64,000 nt of DNA from Euprymna scolopes (taxonomy: Eukaryota; Mollusca; Cephalopoda; Sepiida; Sepiolidae), in the NCBI GenBank assembly GCA_024364805.1, contig CM044495.1, positions 46,611,230 to 46,675,229 on the forward strand. Direction: 5' to 3'. The notes beneath the pieces are model-generated. The model was not told the origin of the DNA and did no database searches. It was given only the letters and a program-made list of their open reading frames with translations. A program made the translations under genes and the position numbers. This document shows, one piece after another, positions 1-11,644 of the stretch. Numbering within the stretch: position 1 is the first letter of the stretch; the number at the start of each line of letters is the position of its first letter.

Positions 1-1013
1 CATTTTCGATGTCGTAATCTGTACTTTCATGCTGAATTATGTTTTTCTCCATTGTTCTGCTATGTTTCTGGAACATTATGCTAGCAGTGTTATCCCGTAA
101 AATGTTATGGTTTGGATTGGTTTGTTTGTTTTATGTTATGGCATATCAACCCTTTTCGGGTTGTTTAATAAATACATTTACCAAAATGACTGGATTCTAT
201 ATTAGTTATGGAACGATTCCAATATTTTTCCCGATTCCGTCCTTAATTAACAATTACCGAATCCAATTCTTTATAAATCTCTAATTATTTAACTATAAGA
301 TTGCATATTTAACATGTGTTGTTACGAAAATCAGGGAAAATAACATTTTCCTAAACGTCAAAATTACACTTGGGGCGGATGATCTATCAATTTTAGCTTC
401 ACTGGTGGTTTAAAAATCAATAAATATTTATTTTATCATTATTAACAGCAATAGAAACAAAATCAAATAAAAAAGACAATTAAAAGAATCGTTTTGGCAT
501 CGGAAAATAGGCATCAATTTTTCCGATTCCAAGTAATCGTTCCAACACTAGTTTTTATGCTTCAAGTTCTTTATATCTTCAAATATTTATTCATGGTGTT
601 TGGATTAGTTGTTTTGTACAGAAAAATTTGTTTGATTGCAGAATATAATTGTTGTACTTTGTGTTTTTCGAAGGGAAAAGCAAAGTCTAACTCCAGTGTT
701 TGGTGCATTTTAGGTCATTGTAGCACCAGAACAAGTTATGACTGAATAGTTTCTTTCCAATATTGCTTATAAGTATTGGACATCAACTTGAAAATAATGA
801 TGTCATATTTCAGGACTTGTTTGCTCGTGTCTACATAAAGTAGTGAACATGTATAATATCTCTACTATTACATAGGATACAAAATCCCTTTTATATGTGT
901 GCGTGAAAGCGAGAGAGAGAGTTCCCTATGAACGCTGAAACAGCTGGGCAATTTTTATGGAATTTCACACAAGTGAACTTTATGTATATGGCAGTGGTTT
1001 TAGATAGGTGTTG
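1..1013. other. AT-rich noncoding stretch, nothing identified
   Basis: Several short open frames run through this stretch, but all have Phe/Leu/Ile/Cys-rich translations typical of chance frames in AT-rich DNA. I see no splice-bounded exon, hairpin element or recognisable repeat. A short GA-rich run lies near 905-922. Confidence 0.4.
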
Positions 1014-1209
1014 TATTGGAAGTCACTGCAGGGAGGCATGTGAAGATTCCTCCCGTTTCACTATGATGGGTCTCCAACTAGAGTAGGCAAGAAATTAATT
1101 TGATCGAAAAATGGTCGATTTCACCGATTTGGATGTCAATAAAAATATAGAAGTGAGAAACATTCGTGGATATCATACAATTCTGGGCAACGTCGGATCT
1201 CCCGGCTAG
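1014..1209 (+). mobile_element. Helitron-like family A, 3' fragment
   Basis: The segment ends in CTCCCGGCTAG followed by T. That is the hairpin-CTAG-T arrangement expected at a Helitron 3' end, since Helitrons insert between A and T. It contains the family A signature, in order: a box reading about GTCACTGCAGGGAGGCATGTG, GATGGGTCTCCAACTAGAG, an ATCGAAAAATGGTCGATTTC-like box, and GTCAATAAAAATATAGAAG. The same boxes in the same order occur at 5205-5391, 31763-31876, 8665-8860 (minus) and 41001-41200 (minus). No protein is encoded, so it is non-autonomous. The 5' end was not found and the copy is probably truncated. Confidence 0.6.
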
Positions 1210-1299
1210 TTCATAATTTTTCAGTATTGATGTATTTTTTAATTGGAACTTATCGCCCAACGGGTAACATTTTGTTCTCGTATACATACATTTATATCT

Positions 1300-1402
1300 G
1301 TGTGTGTATATGTATATATATATATATATATAGACATATAAAAATGAAATATATATATATATATATATATAAAATTAAACATATATATATATGAAACATG
1401 TA
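1300..1402. repeat. Interrupted (TA)n tracts
   Basis: Three runs of alternating TA are separated by short unique pieces. It is a simple sequence repeat with no sign of function. Confidence 0.85.
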
Positions 1403-2077
1403 TGATTATACTAAACTCTATTTATAAAAAAAATCATTTTCGTTCACGTAAAGAAAATAGAATTTTAAAATATCTTTGTGCAATGGGCTATATAATGTGA
1501 TTATAAAATGCATAAGACATTAAGGGCATAAGAGAGATTTATTTTTCTCTATTCATTCTCAATATGTGCATCAGTAATGAAGGGAAAAGTCACGTTTTTG
1601 TTTTTCATTCTTCTCCTCGTTTAAAATGCTTCAACTCAAACCTTCCATTGACTTATTTCCATTTCAAATTTTCCATCGTTAAGTTCAGACGCATGATAAA
1701 ATATTTCTACGTAAATATCAAAATCAAATCCACTTTTTCTTACAGAATGTACATAAGACTATAAAAAGAAAGAAACGAAGGAAAACTTCCGAAAATCAAT
1801 TATTTTCAGAGAGAATAGTTTTCTTCTCTTTTTAAATCTGCGATTAAATTTTATGCAGAAAGTAATGTCTTTTCTAACCAGAACCATTTTGTATTACTCA
1901 GAAGCAAGCAGAATTACTAATCCCGCAAGAGTGACTGTTGGTATAAATTCGGTGGAATGTTGTGAAAATAAGCAGAAAATGGTTTAAATTGTTTTTGCAT
2001 CTGATGAGATTATCGACAGTCTCTACCCTTACCTTACCTTTTCGATTTCTTTGTTTTCACTTTTATTTCTTCTCTTG

Positions 2078-2086
<9 letters not shown>

Positions 2087-2134
<48 letters not shown>
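2087..2134. repeat. Compound (CT)n(CA)n microsatellite
   Basis: About 20 bases of alternating CT pass directly into about 28 bases of alternating AC. A run of eight G follows at 2153-2160. The 76-residue frame across it (Ser-Leu then Thr-His repeats) is an artefact of the repeat. Confidence 0.95.
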
Positions 2135-2440
2135 CGGAAGTGAAAGATTTCTGGGGGGGGTTTTCAACATCTTTTCGAATTTCTTATCTTGAAAACCTAG
2201 TCTGTGAATAGCAAACTGTAAAGGCGTTTATTGTCTTATGTTTAGCTAGAAATGACGAAAAATACTTTTCTAATCACTCCTATTAGTTCTAGTTGTCAGG
2301 ATTGGAGCTACCCCATCGTATTTCACCGGCATCAGATTCAGTATTTTTCCTAATCTGCAAAATATTGAACACTTTTGCATGTATTAAATAGTTTCAGATG
2401 ACATGAAAAAAGTGGTATGTGATAATTCATATGGCCAACA

Positions 2441-2846
2441 TCTATAATAGAAATCTCACCTGTCTGTTTAAATGTATGTATGTATGCATGTCTGCCTAAA
2501 ACTTTCGACAGAGGCGATGGAGTTTCACGGGATTGGTATCGTTTGAAGCGCAACCTTTCGTACGACAAGTATTACAAAATTGGCTAAAAACATTAATTCC
2601 TGCACTTTTCTATAGGACGGGGGCGCTTTTTGCCGACATTTATAAAGCCATCCACTCTTTTCGATTGACTAGCCTTATTTTAAACCTTCGTCACTTCCGG
2701 TTTAGCGATGGATGCAACAGCAAAGACATAACTTTTATTCCACGTTCTTTTCCTCCTTCCAGGTTCGGGTTCGAGCCTGCCTACTACAATTTTTTTTTTT
2801 TTTTTTGCTCAACAAACACCCGGGTAACGCCGGGCACCCAGGCTAG
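2441..2846 (+). mobile_element. Helitron-like family B, complete-looking non-autonomous copy
   Basis: The left end reads A|TCTATAATAG and the right end CCAGGCTAG|T, which matches the Helitron rule (5' TC, 3' CTRR, inserted between A and T). Just before the end, CCGGGTAACGCCGGG can fold into the expected short hairpin. Landmarks shared with 39681-40151 and 57468-57887 are ACCTGTCTGTTTAAATGTATG, CCTAAAACTTTCGACAGAGG, GATTGACTAGCCTTA, CGTCACTTCCGGTTT, TTCGAGCCTGCCT, then a poly-T run (17 T here) and GCTCAACAAACACC. It has no coding capacity; the frame at 2533-2895 is a by-product. Confidence 0.75.
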
Positions 2847-5029
2847 TAAAAAGATAAAACGATTTATTACTGAAAGGTTACAAGGCAACAGGTAGATATA
2901 AGTTGAATACTGCATACAGGGAACGGCCCAACTATACTCGTTAATATGTTGCCTTACTAGATCATTTTGTACCAATATTAACCTCTTTCTTTGTTTTCAT
3001 TTCTATACAAATATCTTTATGGCATTTTGATATTAATTTAAATACTTATTGGCAAAATAGAAGGATAACATAAAAATATTAAATGATGACAATAAATCAT
3101 ATAGGAGAGCTACTTACCCGACATTGCAAGTTTTATGTTCAGCTGCAGCCTGTAGAGGGCAAGGAAAAAAATGGTTATAAATCAAAACGAAATGTAAATT
3201 CTTCAATGCATGTTTATTTATAATCAGAAAGAAAACGTCAAAAAGAAAGTGTATTAGACAATTAGTATTCACTTTAAATGTTTCTGGATTGTTTTATATA
3301 AAGATTAATACTCAAACTTTTCGGGATATTGGAACAGTTTTACCTATTTTCCAATACCAAAAACGATCCTTTTAAGTTTATAAAAAAAAATTTATGGAAA
3401 TAAACTTTCTTTTGCTGGTACTAATGATAAATATTTATTGACATCAAACAACCAGTAAAACTAAAACACTGTAGATCAAGTAACACAAGCGTATTTTTAT
3501 GTCACGAAATTATATTAAATAGGTTTTATGGTAATTAGGAAATTGAAAAAACAAATCCATAGCTAAATATTTATTTTTTCACGAGATTTTACAAGAATAG
3601 AAATCAGTATTTGCATTAGCATAGAGAATTGCATCGGAATCAGGAAAAAAAATTGGAACCATCCCATTACTAATTAATACTTTTCTTGGTACTAGTGCAG
3701 TTAACGAAGTGGTTGCACGAGTTTGCCGGAACCTGATGGAAACCTTTGCCTGTCGAATTAGTCAGCCGATCAGAAAGTAACAATGAAGATTGGCGTGATT
3801 TCCAATATTTATACAAAAATCGTCTTCATTCGGGCAAAGAATAAAAAAAATAGATGTTACCTGTAAATCATGGATCATTAACATTACAATAAATCTAACC
3901 ATTCTCGACAGGCCCCTAAAAACGCCTTAATTCGTTTGCCAGTAACTTTTCTTTTTGACAATAGGCGACGACGAGTTAAGTTGCGGGACCTGTGCCATAG
4001 AATACATCTTCGGAGAGCGAGCCTCTCTGACAGATGGTTCTGCCTGGAAGTACCCAAACGTAAAATGACTAAAATAGACCTTGCTGCGAACTGGCATGTT
4101 TTCTGATTTAGAGAGTCTTGCCTAAAAATTGGCTGAGAAACATGTGGTGACACGAAGTGACCATAGTGAAAACATGATGCAAAAATGCAAAGTTGGCTCT
4201 GGACACACCTTTGTAGATGGGACGAACTTTATGTGAAAAATCTGCCGGGATTATTAATTAGAAATCCCTGGCAGATTAGAGACCACGATAGATGACCCTG
4301 TCTTTAACAGACGAAAATATAATGTCGGCAGAGTCCTCACACTACTCTGAACTTTCAGTGGATAGGATCCACGCTGAGAAAGAGGGTTTCTTGATCACCG
4401 TACCCAACTGTAATGCAGAACCCCTCCTTTCTATAATAAAAAAAATACATTCTGTCAAAACAAGAAAATGTTCTATTTATTGATGTTTTTTGTACTAAAT
4501 GGCAACATCTTTTTCTTCAAATAAAACTCAAAAAAATTCAAAAAAGAAATATCTTTCATGTTTTGTTTATGTAATAAAAATGAAAAACTATTTACAAAAT
4601 AATTTTTTGTCAAGAATAACTTGTAATTAAAAAAATCAGAAAAACAATAAAAATAAAACGCTGCCATACAAGGTTATTATTTCTACATTTACTGTTCATT
4701 TCTTTACTAGTTTAATTTTTAAGTTGTGCTATCCGATTAATTTTGCTAGTCTCTGTTTCAATAGTATTTGTAAGATTTGCTTGCTTACGCTCGAGGTAAT
4801 GCGGCGGTTTTCCTCAAGTTTCAGGTAAACCCAAGCAGACAGATGTGCTTGGTTTACAAACTGTACTAGCACTCAATTTTATTATTTTGATTTAGAAAAT
4901 ATGCTCACAGGTTTTTACAGTGATACCTAATTAAAGCAAAATGTTTTTCTTTATTAAAATAATTTTCAACGCCATTGATAGACTAATGTTAACCCTTCAT
5001 CTATTTAGGCCCAACATATATGAAAGTAC
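2847..5029. other. Mostly AT-rich noncoding, with one GC-richer patch
   Basis: Most of the interval shows nothing identifiable. About 3884-4153 is clearly less AT-rich and carries an 89-codon minus-strand frame with a basic translation (residues such as LTRRRLLSKRKVTGKR). I do not recognise it as a protein. It could be the remnant of a structured RNA or of a transposon. TTGCCGGAACCTGATGG near 3724 was not matched to any family. Confidence 0.3.
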
Positions 5030-5391
5030 TTACTGTGGATTTTATGACAGGAGTGCATTCGAAAGTGATGATTATGCTTAGAGCACAACTGAACCATGAT
5101 ACTTGAGTTTTCGTTTTAAAATTTGATTCAAGCCATTATATATAAAAAATAACTTAGAAAATCATCAGTAGGTTCCTTTCAGTGCAATGTAGACTACATT
5201 ATATTTTGGACTACGTCACTGTGGGGAGGTATGTGAAACTTACTCCCAGTGTACCGCGATGGGTCCCCAACTAGAGCAGACAACCAATCGATTGGATTTT
5301 GAAATGGTTGATTTTATGGGTCCGATGACAATAAAAATATAGGAGGGTGAAATGTTCTGTGATGCTAGATAACGTCGGGTCTCCTTGCTAG
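5030..5391 (+). mobile_element. Helitron-like family A copy
   Basis: The 3' end is GTCTCCTTGCTAG|T. The family A boxes are present: GTCACTGTGGGGAGGTATGTG, GATGGGTCCCCAACTAGAG, CAATCGATTGGATTTTGAAA, GACAATAAAAATATAGGAGG. The left part matches the minus copies at 8890-8960 and 41300-41360, both with ACAGGAGTGCATTCGAAAGT-like and GCACAACTGAACCATGATAC-like text, so the family extends at least this far left. No transposase is encoded. The 5' terminus is uncertain. Confidence 0.6.
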
Positions 5392-5399
5392 TCCTTATT

Positions 5400-6055
5400 A
5401 TTAAAATAGATCCTGTTTTATCTATAAGATGGATAAGGCAATTCTAATATAAAATCTCTAAAGTATAAACAGGTGTGCTACACGAACTGGACAGGATCAG
5501 CTGCATGAAAATCAGAAAGAAAACATTACTTCCAGTTGTCTTTCTTTGGCAATTCGTTATTAATTAACATTCTTAAACTAAAACAATTAATGAGCTCTTG
5601 GGTAAGTATTTGCCATTTTAAAATGCACATTTGTCGATTAAAGATAAATTAACCGAAAAGTTATTTACTTTTGATGGAAAGTCAGTGAAATATTTTAAAT
5701 GCAATTTTTATATTTCTGTTATTTGTTCGGAATCAAATTGCATGTAAGCTTTCAATCAGCAATTGACCGATATAGTTTGATTGTTAATTATTTTACTTGC
5801 TGGGATAATGTTCTAGTATCTTAATGAAAATTTACGATAAAATTATATTAGGAATATGCGTTCAAATTTTAAATTATCTCTGCAATTTGCTTTAAGCGAA
5901 GATGGCGAAACAAACTGACGTGAGCATTCTCATGACAGTTTTATTACACCTTACTACTTCCGTGTTTATTCATAACAAATTGGAAGCAGGTGTTTTGTTT
6001 GTGACATCATCACTAGAAGGTTGCCGAACAGGGTCGACAAGCTCTCTCTCTCTGT
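5400..6055 (+). repeat. Unclassified dispersed repeat, copy 1 (pair with 19290)
   Basis: This stretch aligns by eye with 19290-19930 over about 650 bases on the same strand. Shared blocks in order are: GATAAGGC(A/C)ATTC; GAACTGGACAGGATCAGC and TGCATGAAAATCAGAAA; ATTACTTCCAG; CTTTGGCAATT; AAACTAAAACAATTAA; TGATGGAA; TGCAATTTTTAT; GCTTGCATGTAA-like text; GTTTGATTG; GACATCATCACTAGAA-like text. The copies are clearly diverged. No terminal repeats, target duplications or protein were recognised, so the class is unknown. It could be a degraded transposon or an old local duplication. Confidence 0.55.
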
Positions 6056-7334
6056 CCAGTTTTTTTTTTTTTTGTCAACACAACCCCTTCTCTCGTATGT
6101 ATTTTGTTTCGCTAATGAATTATCATTAGGAGACTACTAGGTACTACACTTTTTTATACAAGAGAGTAATTACTTAGCTTTTTTTCTTGAACTGCTCGCC
6201 TGTGCGGCCTTCGGGCTTGATTTCTTCATGAAATCTACGTTTAGATTAAGGCACAGATAGAGAGTGGGTGAAATTGTTGATAGTCGAGTGTTTTTATGAA
6301 TGTTTGGCAAGGGGGATCATGGAAAGTGCTCATCTGAGCTCTGTTCTATCTTTTTTTTTTCAGTCCCCCACCCCTAATTTCTGGCTTCCATCTTATCTCG
6401 CAATTACTTATAACGTCACCAACAAACTTCGGAAGAACCCCCCCCATCCGCTTTTCTTTTATATCGTAAGTTTCTTAAAACGTGACTAGTTAAAGTTCAG
6501 AATAAAATCACACTTTTCTTTTAACGGTTAATTTAAAAAAAAAATCTTCTGAACGCTATTAAAAGTTCAATCTGCAAACTAGTGAAGAATTTGAGACGGA
6601 AGTGATTATTTTCATAGATTAGAGACAGGTTTGCAACGTCTCTTCTATGGGAAAGTGGTTGCAGGGAAAAGAAAAGGGCATTCCTCATCAAGTTTCAAAG
6701 CCGGTTTGGAACTCTATAGAGATAAGATAGGACGCTCCAATCAGCTCCTGCCTAGATGCGGCAACAGTAGCCCTTATACAGAAAGAGGATTGCATTGGCA
6801 GTCGCATACACTTTGTTTAAGGGTGACATGGTACTGTGCAATTATAATTTCTTTTAAACACATATTCCTTGCAATAGTAGGAATATCCGTTCAAATTTAA
6901 ACGAGATATTCTAGGAAATAAACTGTGCTCAGGTAGTTTGAATAACTCAAATAAGACTAATCTAAATGTGTCTGTATGTTTGACTCGTTATAAACGTGAA
7001 TAAGAATTTCATCACAAAATCATATAAAAACGCTTTGGTTTCGAGCAATAATTGCATGTGTAAATAAATCAAAGAACAAAGGATTAATTAAACTTCTTTG
7101 TTGAAGCAGACATGTAGAGAAAAGTTATTGAATTCTTGATTAAGAAATCAATACTGAACATAATCAATAATGAAGTATTATTTGGAAAAATGTTTGCTTT
7201 TATTAAAACGTTAAAGAACGAAAAGAAACTGTTTTAGTTTATTGAAATTTGTTTTCATCATTTTTATTTTAATATCGATTTTACTATGTAAATTTTTCTG
7301 TCGCGTTTGGTTGATCGATAGAATGTCTATATCA
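6056..7334. other. Noncoding stretch, nothing identified
   Basis: It holds short poly-T tracts (6060-6074, 6351-6360) and a less AT-rich patch at 6640-6830. None of it matches a recognised element. ATATCCGTTCAAATTTAAAC at 6885-6904 resembles a piece of the repeat at 5850-5875 and may be a fragment of it. Confidence 0.3.
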
Positions 7335-7615
7335 ATTTAGATCATGGGTTCTCAACCGGGGTCCATTAAATATTTCTGGGGGTCCATAGAATTATTAATG
7401 TTACTTATTATCATAATTATCATAGTTGTTGTAGAATAGTTTATTTGCATTAAATTAGTTTTCATTTAAAAATAAAACTTAATTATATAATATTTCTTTG
7501 ATTATTTAAACCTCAAAATTTATATTAGTGAAAAATAGATTATCTTATGACCAATAGTTATGAAGTGGTCCATCAAGATAAAAAGAAGGGAAAAGGGGTC
7601 CACGAGTAAAAAAGC
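7335..7615. mobile_element. Probable hAT-type non-autonomous element
   Basis: The left end contains GGTTCTCAACCGGGGTCC, and the right side has the partly matching AAAGGGGTCCACGAG. GGTTCTCAACC near the tip followed by a G/C-rich block is typical of non-autonomous hAT elements in animals. The interior is AT-rich with no coding potential. I could not confirm an 8 bp target duplication, so the boundaries are approximate. Confidence 0.45.
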
Positions 7616-7794
7616 TGATTTAGATGGTTGAAGTATTAAACGACTAACAGTACTGTTTCGTTACTTTTATTCCTAGGTATACTGGAAAGAAATTTCCCGC
7701 GTTGCCCGGGCATTAATAAGGATCCATCTGTTTTTAGACTTTATTCTTTAGTTTACAATTTTTATTTTATTTATTGAATTTATTTTTTAAATAG

Positions 7795-8300
7795 TACTTA
7801 GTAAATGGTAGGCCACCCGGCGTTGCTTAGTCTTAAATACGAAATCCTCATTAAAATCTATTTTATTTAGAGTATTTTATTATTATAGAGCAAATTCTCT
7901 TATATTGTACCCAATATATATAGCTAAGATTTCGATACTTAAAAAAGTGTTTTAATGTCATCAGCTGTAATCGAAACCAAATCATTTAGTATCCAAACCT
8001 TTGTGACTATTACTTTAGCTATTGCCAGATAGACTTTGAAAAAAGGTTAAAAATTAAGCGATTCAAGCTACAAGTGTATATGTACACATGTTCAGAAGTT
8101 AATCGAGTTACTTTTGCCAGGGTCACCAGTTTGTTCGCAATTTTCAAGCTATTTTTGTCAGCTATAAACAAAATCGAAAGTGTGCTACAGGTGCAAATAC
8201 CCTATATATCCAAATTCAACTGTGTAGACCAAATATTCAGAGAGGAATTTAGTAGAGATCTTTCACACATACACACACACACTGACAAGGTCATTTATAT
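7795..8300 (-). mobile_element. Helitron-like family C copy
   Basis: Read on the minus strand, the element begins in the (TA)n tract with a T-rich, CA-rich leader (plus-strand ACACACACACTGACAAGG). It ends near GCAACGCCGGGTGGCC, a Helitron-like hairpin; the CTAG itself is eroded. Internal landmarks shared with 38415-38950 are AAATACGAAATC, a TACCCAATATATA-like box, CATCAGCTGTAATCGAAAC versus CATCAGATATAGAAAC, and AATACCCTATATAT. It encodes no protein. Confidence 0.5.
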
Positions 8301-8311
8301 ATATATATATA

Positions 8312-8357
<46 letters not shown>
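8295..8357. repeat. (TA)n microsatellite
   Basis: About 60 bases of alternating TA/AT with one phase slip, at the presumed 5' edge of the Helitron-like element on its left. Confidence 0.9.
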
Positions 8358-8358
<1 letters not shown>

Positions 8359-8664
8359 GTGTGCTAGAACGTTTTCCTTAAATTCTACGCTATTATGCAG
8401 AATGTAAAAACTATGGATAAATAGTTTCATTTCACTGTTACGCTGAATTCTATTATTCTTTAATCATCTAATAAGAAAGCATAAGTAATTCTTTAAAAAA
8501 CGATTGTTAATTAAATATGCAATTTAGTAAACATTCATATTCTCAGTCATCCATATGCGAGTGACTACATGAAGAACTTCGTTTTAATAATTTTTAAATT
8601 GTTTTTCTCGTTCTGACATTGATATTAAAAGCCGATTTTTATCTATGTCAACTTTAAAAATATA

Positions 8665-9190
8665 CTAGTAATTAGACTCGATGTTGCCCAGAATTGAATT
8701 ATCCTCAACGAATGTTTCACACTTCAGTATTTTATTGTCATCCAAATAGATGAAATTGCTTATTTTTAATCAAATCGATTGATTGCCTGCTCTAGTTAAA
8801 GACCCATCGTTGTACATCGGGTAGAAGTTTAGCATTCCTACTATTTTTATATATAATGACTAAAATTTAAGTTTAAAGCACAATTGCACTATAATATTAA
8901 CCTTTCCATTTTAAACATAAACATTCGTTTCGAAAGCGCCCCTGTCATATCAAACAGCGTAGTGTTGATTTTATGTAGAAACTTTCGCCTTGTGTGTTAA
9001 TAACATCTCAAGGGCATTTGAGAGGTTTTAAGCTGCATACGATGTTGACTTTGCTCCACATCGCCCGCTCCTTCTTTCATTGGAGTATTTTGATTATCAA
9101 TACTTATAGAGGACATTCCGTCACAAAACACGAAGACGCATAAAGTACCTTCGTATGAAATTTCATAAAAATCGGCCCACACACTACTAT
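8665..9190 (-). mobile_element. Helitron-like family A copy
   Basis: On the plus strand the left edge is A|CTAG, so the element ends in CTAG|T on the minus strand. The family A boxes appear in reverse order: GTTGCCCAGAATTG, a CACACTTCAGTATTTTATTG box, AATCAAATCGATTGATTGCC, CTAGTTAAAGACCCATCG. Further right, AAGCACAATTGCACTATAAT and GCCCCTGTCATATCAAAC match 41310-41365. The 61-codon minus frame at 8997-9182 lies inside it. Its 5' end lies somewhere near 9190-9230. Confidence 0.55.
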
Positions 9191-9760
9191 TACATTTCTA
9201 TCTGAACATTCTTTTTTATATAAAAGTTGAAAATTATCTATTATTTTCAAGCACAATACAAATATGGAGTTTATTGTTTATGTACGACAAATTAAGGCTC
9301 GACAAATTGTTCGTGTGATAATCAGGCAACCTGAATTTTCATAGGTAGAACAATAAGAAACAACTTTTTAACAGAGGATTCACCACACATCAGGCCCGGA
9401 GGCCACTTGAGGATAAGGATTATTGTGCGTATGGTAGTCATTGGGACAGTACTGCATTAATCATTTGTGGTGGAAATTTAGTATAATTATATTATTTACG
9501 AGGAAGGTTGAATAAGAACTTGTTTACGTTCGACTTGAAGACAAGATTGCAGTCAGCTGGATAGCAGACCAGCAGATTTCAATTTATTTTACTGATATGA
9601 AAATATTAATTGTCAACTATTTTTCAAAAGTGAGCGAGTATCAAGAGTCCAGTGGTCAAGTTTTAAAGAACAAAATAGTGAGGCTATTCGCTTATTTTCA
9701 CGGACATACGATACTATACTCACATTTGATAACCTGGTTTCTAAGCAAAAGATAACGAAG

Positions 9761-10138
9761 ATGAAATATTCGCATTCTTCTTTCAGGGATAGTTTTGAAA
9801 AATTAGGGCCCCCGAAAGAACTTCATTCAATCATCTTCAATTCTCACACAAATTTTCTCTCTCTTTCTCTCTCTCACCTCAAATGCATTGCGTCTCAATG
9901 GGAGACAATTCATCAACGCTCGTTTCATTGTTCTCACCAGTCAAAGAAATCCCATTTCTTTTGGCAGGAAGCGTACGGCAGTGCTGAACTTTCCAACAGA
10001 AATTTGAATTCTTTGTGGTTTACGAATTTCCAGCAACAATGGCCGCCGAGTCGAGAAAGTGAGCGGCAAAGATTTATTAGTCTGTCACATGACTTGCTTG
10101 CATTTCCTATTTCTGCCCGGGAAAGTGTAAACTGGTAA
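9761..10138 (+). other. Open frame of 125 codons, possible exon remnant
   Basis: The second half (about 9890-10138) is less AT-rich than its surroundings. It includes CAACAATGGCCGCCGAG, a well-formed translation-start context in another frame that closes after seven codons, and ends at AACTG|GTAAGC, which resembles a splice donor. The long frame itself is Ser/His-rich with a (CT)n-derived Leu-Ser run, and I recognise no domain. It could be a first exon with 5' UTR, a pseudogene piece, or chance. Confidence 0.2.
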
Positions 10139-10454
10139 GCAATTCTAAATCGCCCAACAATTTGTTCTTCGACAATATGCAGGCGATGAATGATAATGGC
10201 CTGCTATTATTGATATCAATAAAATGACCTTCTTAATAGACATCTACGGGTACGCAGCTTTTATAAATCACACTTTCTGCATCCTAACCGTAAGGCAGTT
10301 GGGCTACGAATCCTGGGGTTTATGGTTTTGTCTTTCTTCATTAGTTATTTTATGATATCGCATGTAGTATATTATAAGCTACTCAAAAGCTTATTATCAT
10401 ATCGTATGTATTATGGTTTTATTTTAGTTAAAACTATAATTACAGAATAATCAC

Positions 10455-10545
10455 CATAAAGCATCTGTTTTTATTAGATCACCAAAGTTAAGCAACCTTA
10501 AACCTCGTCAATACAAAAGGGATAACTAGTTTATAGTTTTATCTT
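10455..10545 (+). repeat. 5S-rRNA-headed SINE, degraded copy
   Basis: TTAGATCACCAAAGTTAAGC corresponds to the middle of 5S rRNA (GATCACCGAAGTTAAGCAAC), including its internal A-box. It is followed by a decayed CCTTAAACCTCGTCAATAC and GGGATAAC where 5S has GGGCCTGGTCAGTAC and GGGTGACC. Only the head is recognisable. SINEs with a 5S-derived pol III promoter (SINE3 type) are known in several animals. Confidence 0.55.
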
Positions 10546-10631
10546 TCATCGTTAGTTATAATATAGTACATGCTATAGCATAATAATCTTTGTACATTAT
10601 TGTTTAGATAATAAAACAGTTTTATATATTA

Positions 10632-11277
10632 CTAGCAGTGCAGCCTGGCTTTGCTAGGGTCTGCAAAGGCAAACTCTTTCAACTTTGATTAAAAAGCTTG
10701 CTCCAAGACATCAGTTTTGGAGCGAAAATGTGGCTTCCATGTCTGAATACCCTTTGGGTCTAAACTATTGAGATTTTACACAAAGTTTGCTGAATAGTTT
10801 GGTAGAGACGGCAAATCTTTTGAACTTTGACCCCGTGGCAGCCAAATTTTCGGCCAAAAAACGATGCTAAAGCTTGGCATATGTCTGAATACACTCTTTG
10901 TAAAATTTCAAATGTTTCAGCCAATTTTTGGTCTAGAGGTCAAATTATTTTTTAACTTTAAATGTTAAGGGTTAACATTAGGTTCGTTGTTTCATGCTCC
11001 AGTAAAATTAAAACCTACACCTAAAGTTTCTAGTATTTAACCCAAAATTACGGAGGAGTTTGATTGTCAAAGGGTAAAAGTTTAACGATTTGACCATTAA
11101 AAGCTCTACCAAATTTCTGACCGAAAACCGATTTAAAAGATCTTCTCTAATCTCAATATCCCTTATGTCAAATATCGAGTCTTTAGACTGAAAATTGACA
11201 AAGTAGTTTGTATGTGTACATTTTCCTGCCAAACATATATATATCCACAGACAATTTCACGTTTACAGATATATAGA
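10632..11277 (-). mobile_element. Helitron-like family D, apparently full length
   Basis: On the minus strand it starts A|TCTATATATCTGTAAACG and ends AGCCAGGCTGCACTGCTAG|T, with AGCCAGGCT able to form the terminal hairpin. Inside are repeated motifs reading, on the plus strand, CTTTGA(C/T) and TTTTCGGCCAAAAA, and AATTTCAAATGTTTCAGCC. The same set and order occur in 48981-49945. It encodes no protein and would depend on an autonomous Helitron's Rep/helicase. Confidence 0.65.
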
Positions 11278-11330
11278 TTTTTATTGTAACCCTTTAAGAT
11301 GCGTAATTTGTGTATTAGTTCCTTTTTTTT

Positions 11331-11600
11331 CGGGCCCCTTGTGCAGTGGATAGAGTGGTTGAGTCTCTATGGTTCCAGGTGAGCATTGTCTGAAGATAGC
11401 GGTTTAAATCCTACCCGCCCAGGCCAGAGGATTAGTTGGCCAAAGCCTGGTTAGACGACAACTATGGAAGGTAATAATTACTGGAGATACAGTTACAAGA
11501 CTCAGCATTCTGATCTTATCCTCTCGCCTTCTTCAGGTGATTAATTGCGATGAGTTAACCGAAACGTTGGGAAACAACAGCAACTAATTAGATGAGGGTA
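11331..11600 (+). repeat. tRNA-headed SINE
   Basis: The head has a pol III A-box (TGTGCAGTGGATAG) and a B-box (GGTTTAAATCC) about 55 bases apart, as in a tRNA-derived promoter. The body continues with ACAACTATGGAAGGTAATAAT and a core near GTTAACCGAAACGTTGGGAAACAAC. A second copy at 59617-59871 aligns throughout, with a better A-box (TGGCACAGTGG). tRNA-derived SINEs of this type are well known in cephalopods. A 5S-headed SINE starts only about 45 bases downstream. Confidence 0.75.
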
Positions 11601-11644
11601 ACAGTCCGCAAAAAAGAAATGAATACAATAATATACAACTTAAT

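Noticed and set aside
3100-3160. CTACTTACCCG as a minus-strand splice donor or small nuclear RNA piece
   Set aside because: An isolated donor-like match without an adjoining open frame or conserved RNA structure.
3884-4153. Minus-strand 89-codon basic frame as a gene
   Set aside because: No recognised domain, and the base composition alone is not enough. It is mentioned only as an unassigned GC-richer patch.
10270-10330. ACGAATCCTGGGG as a tRNA-like segment
   Set aside because: No cloverleaf can be formed and no A-box was found.
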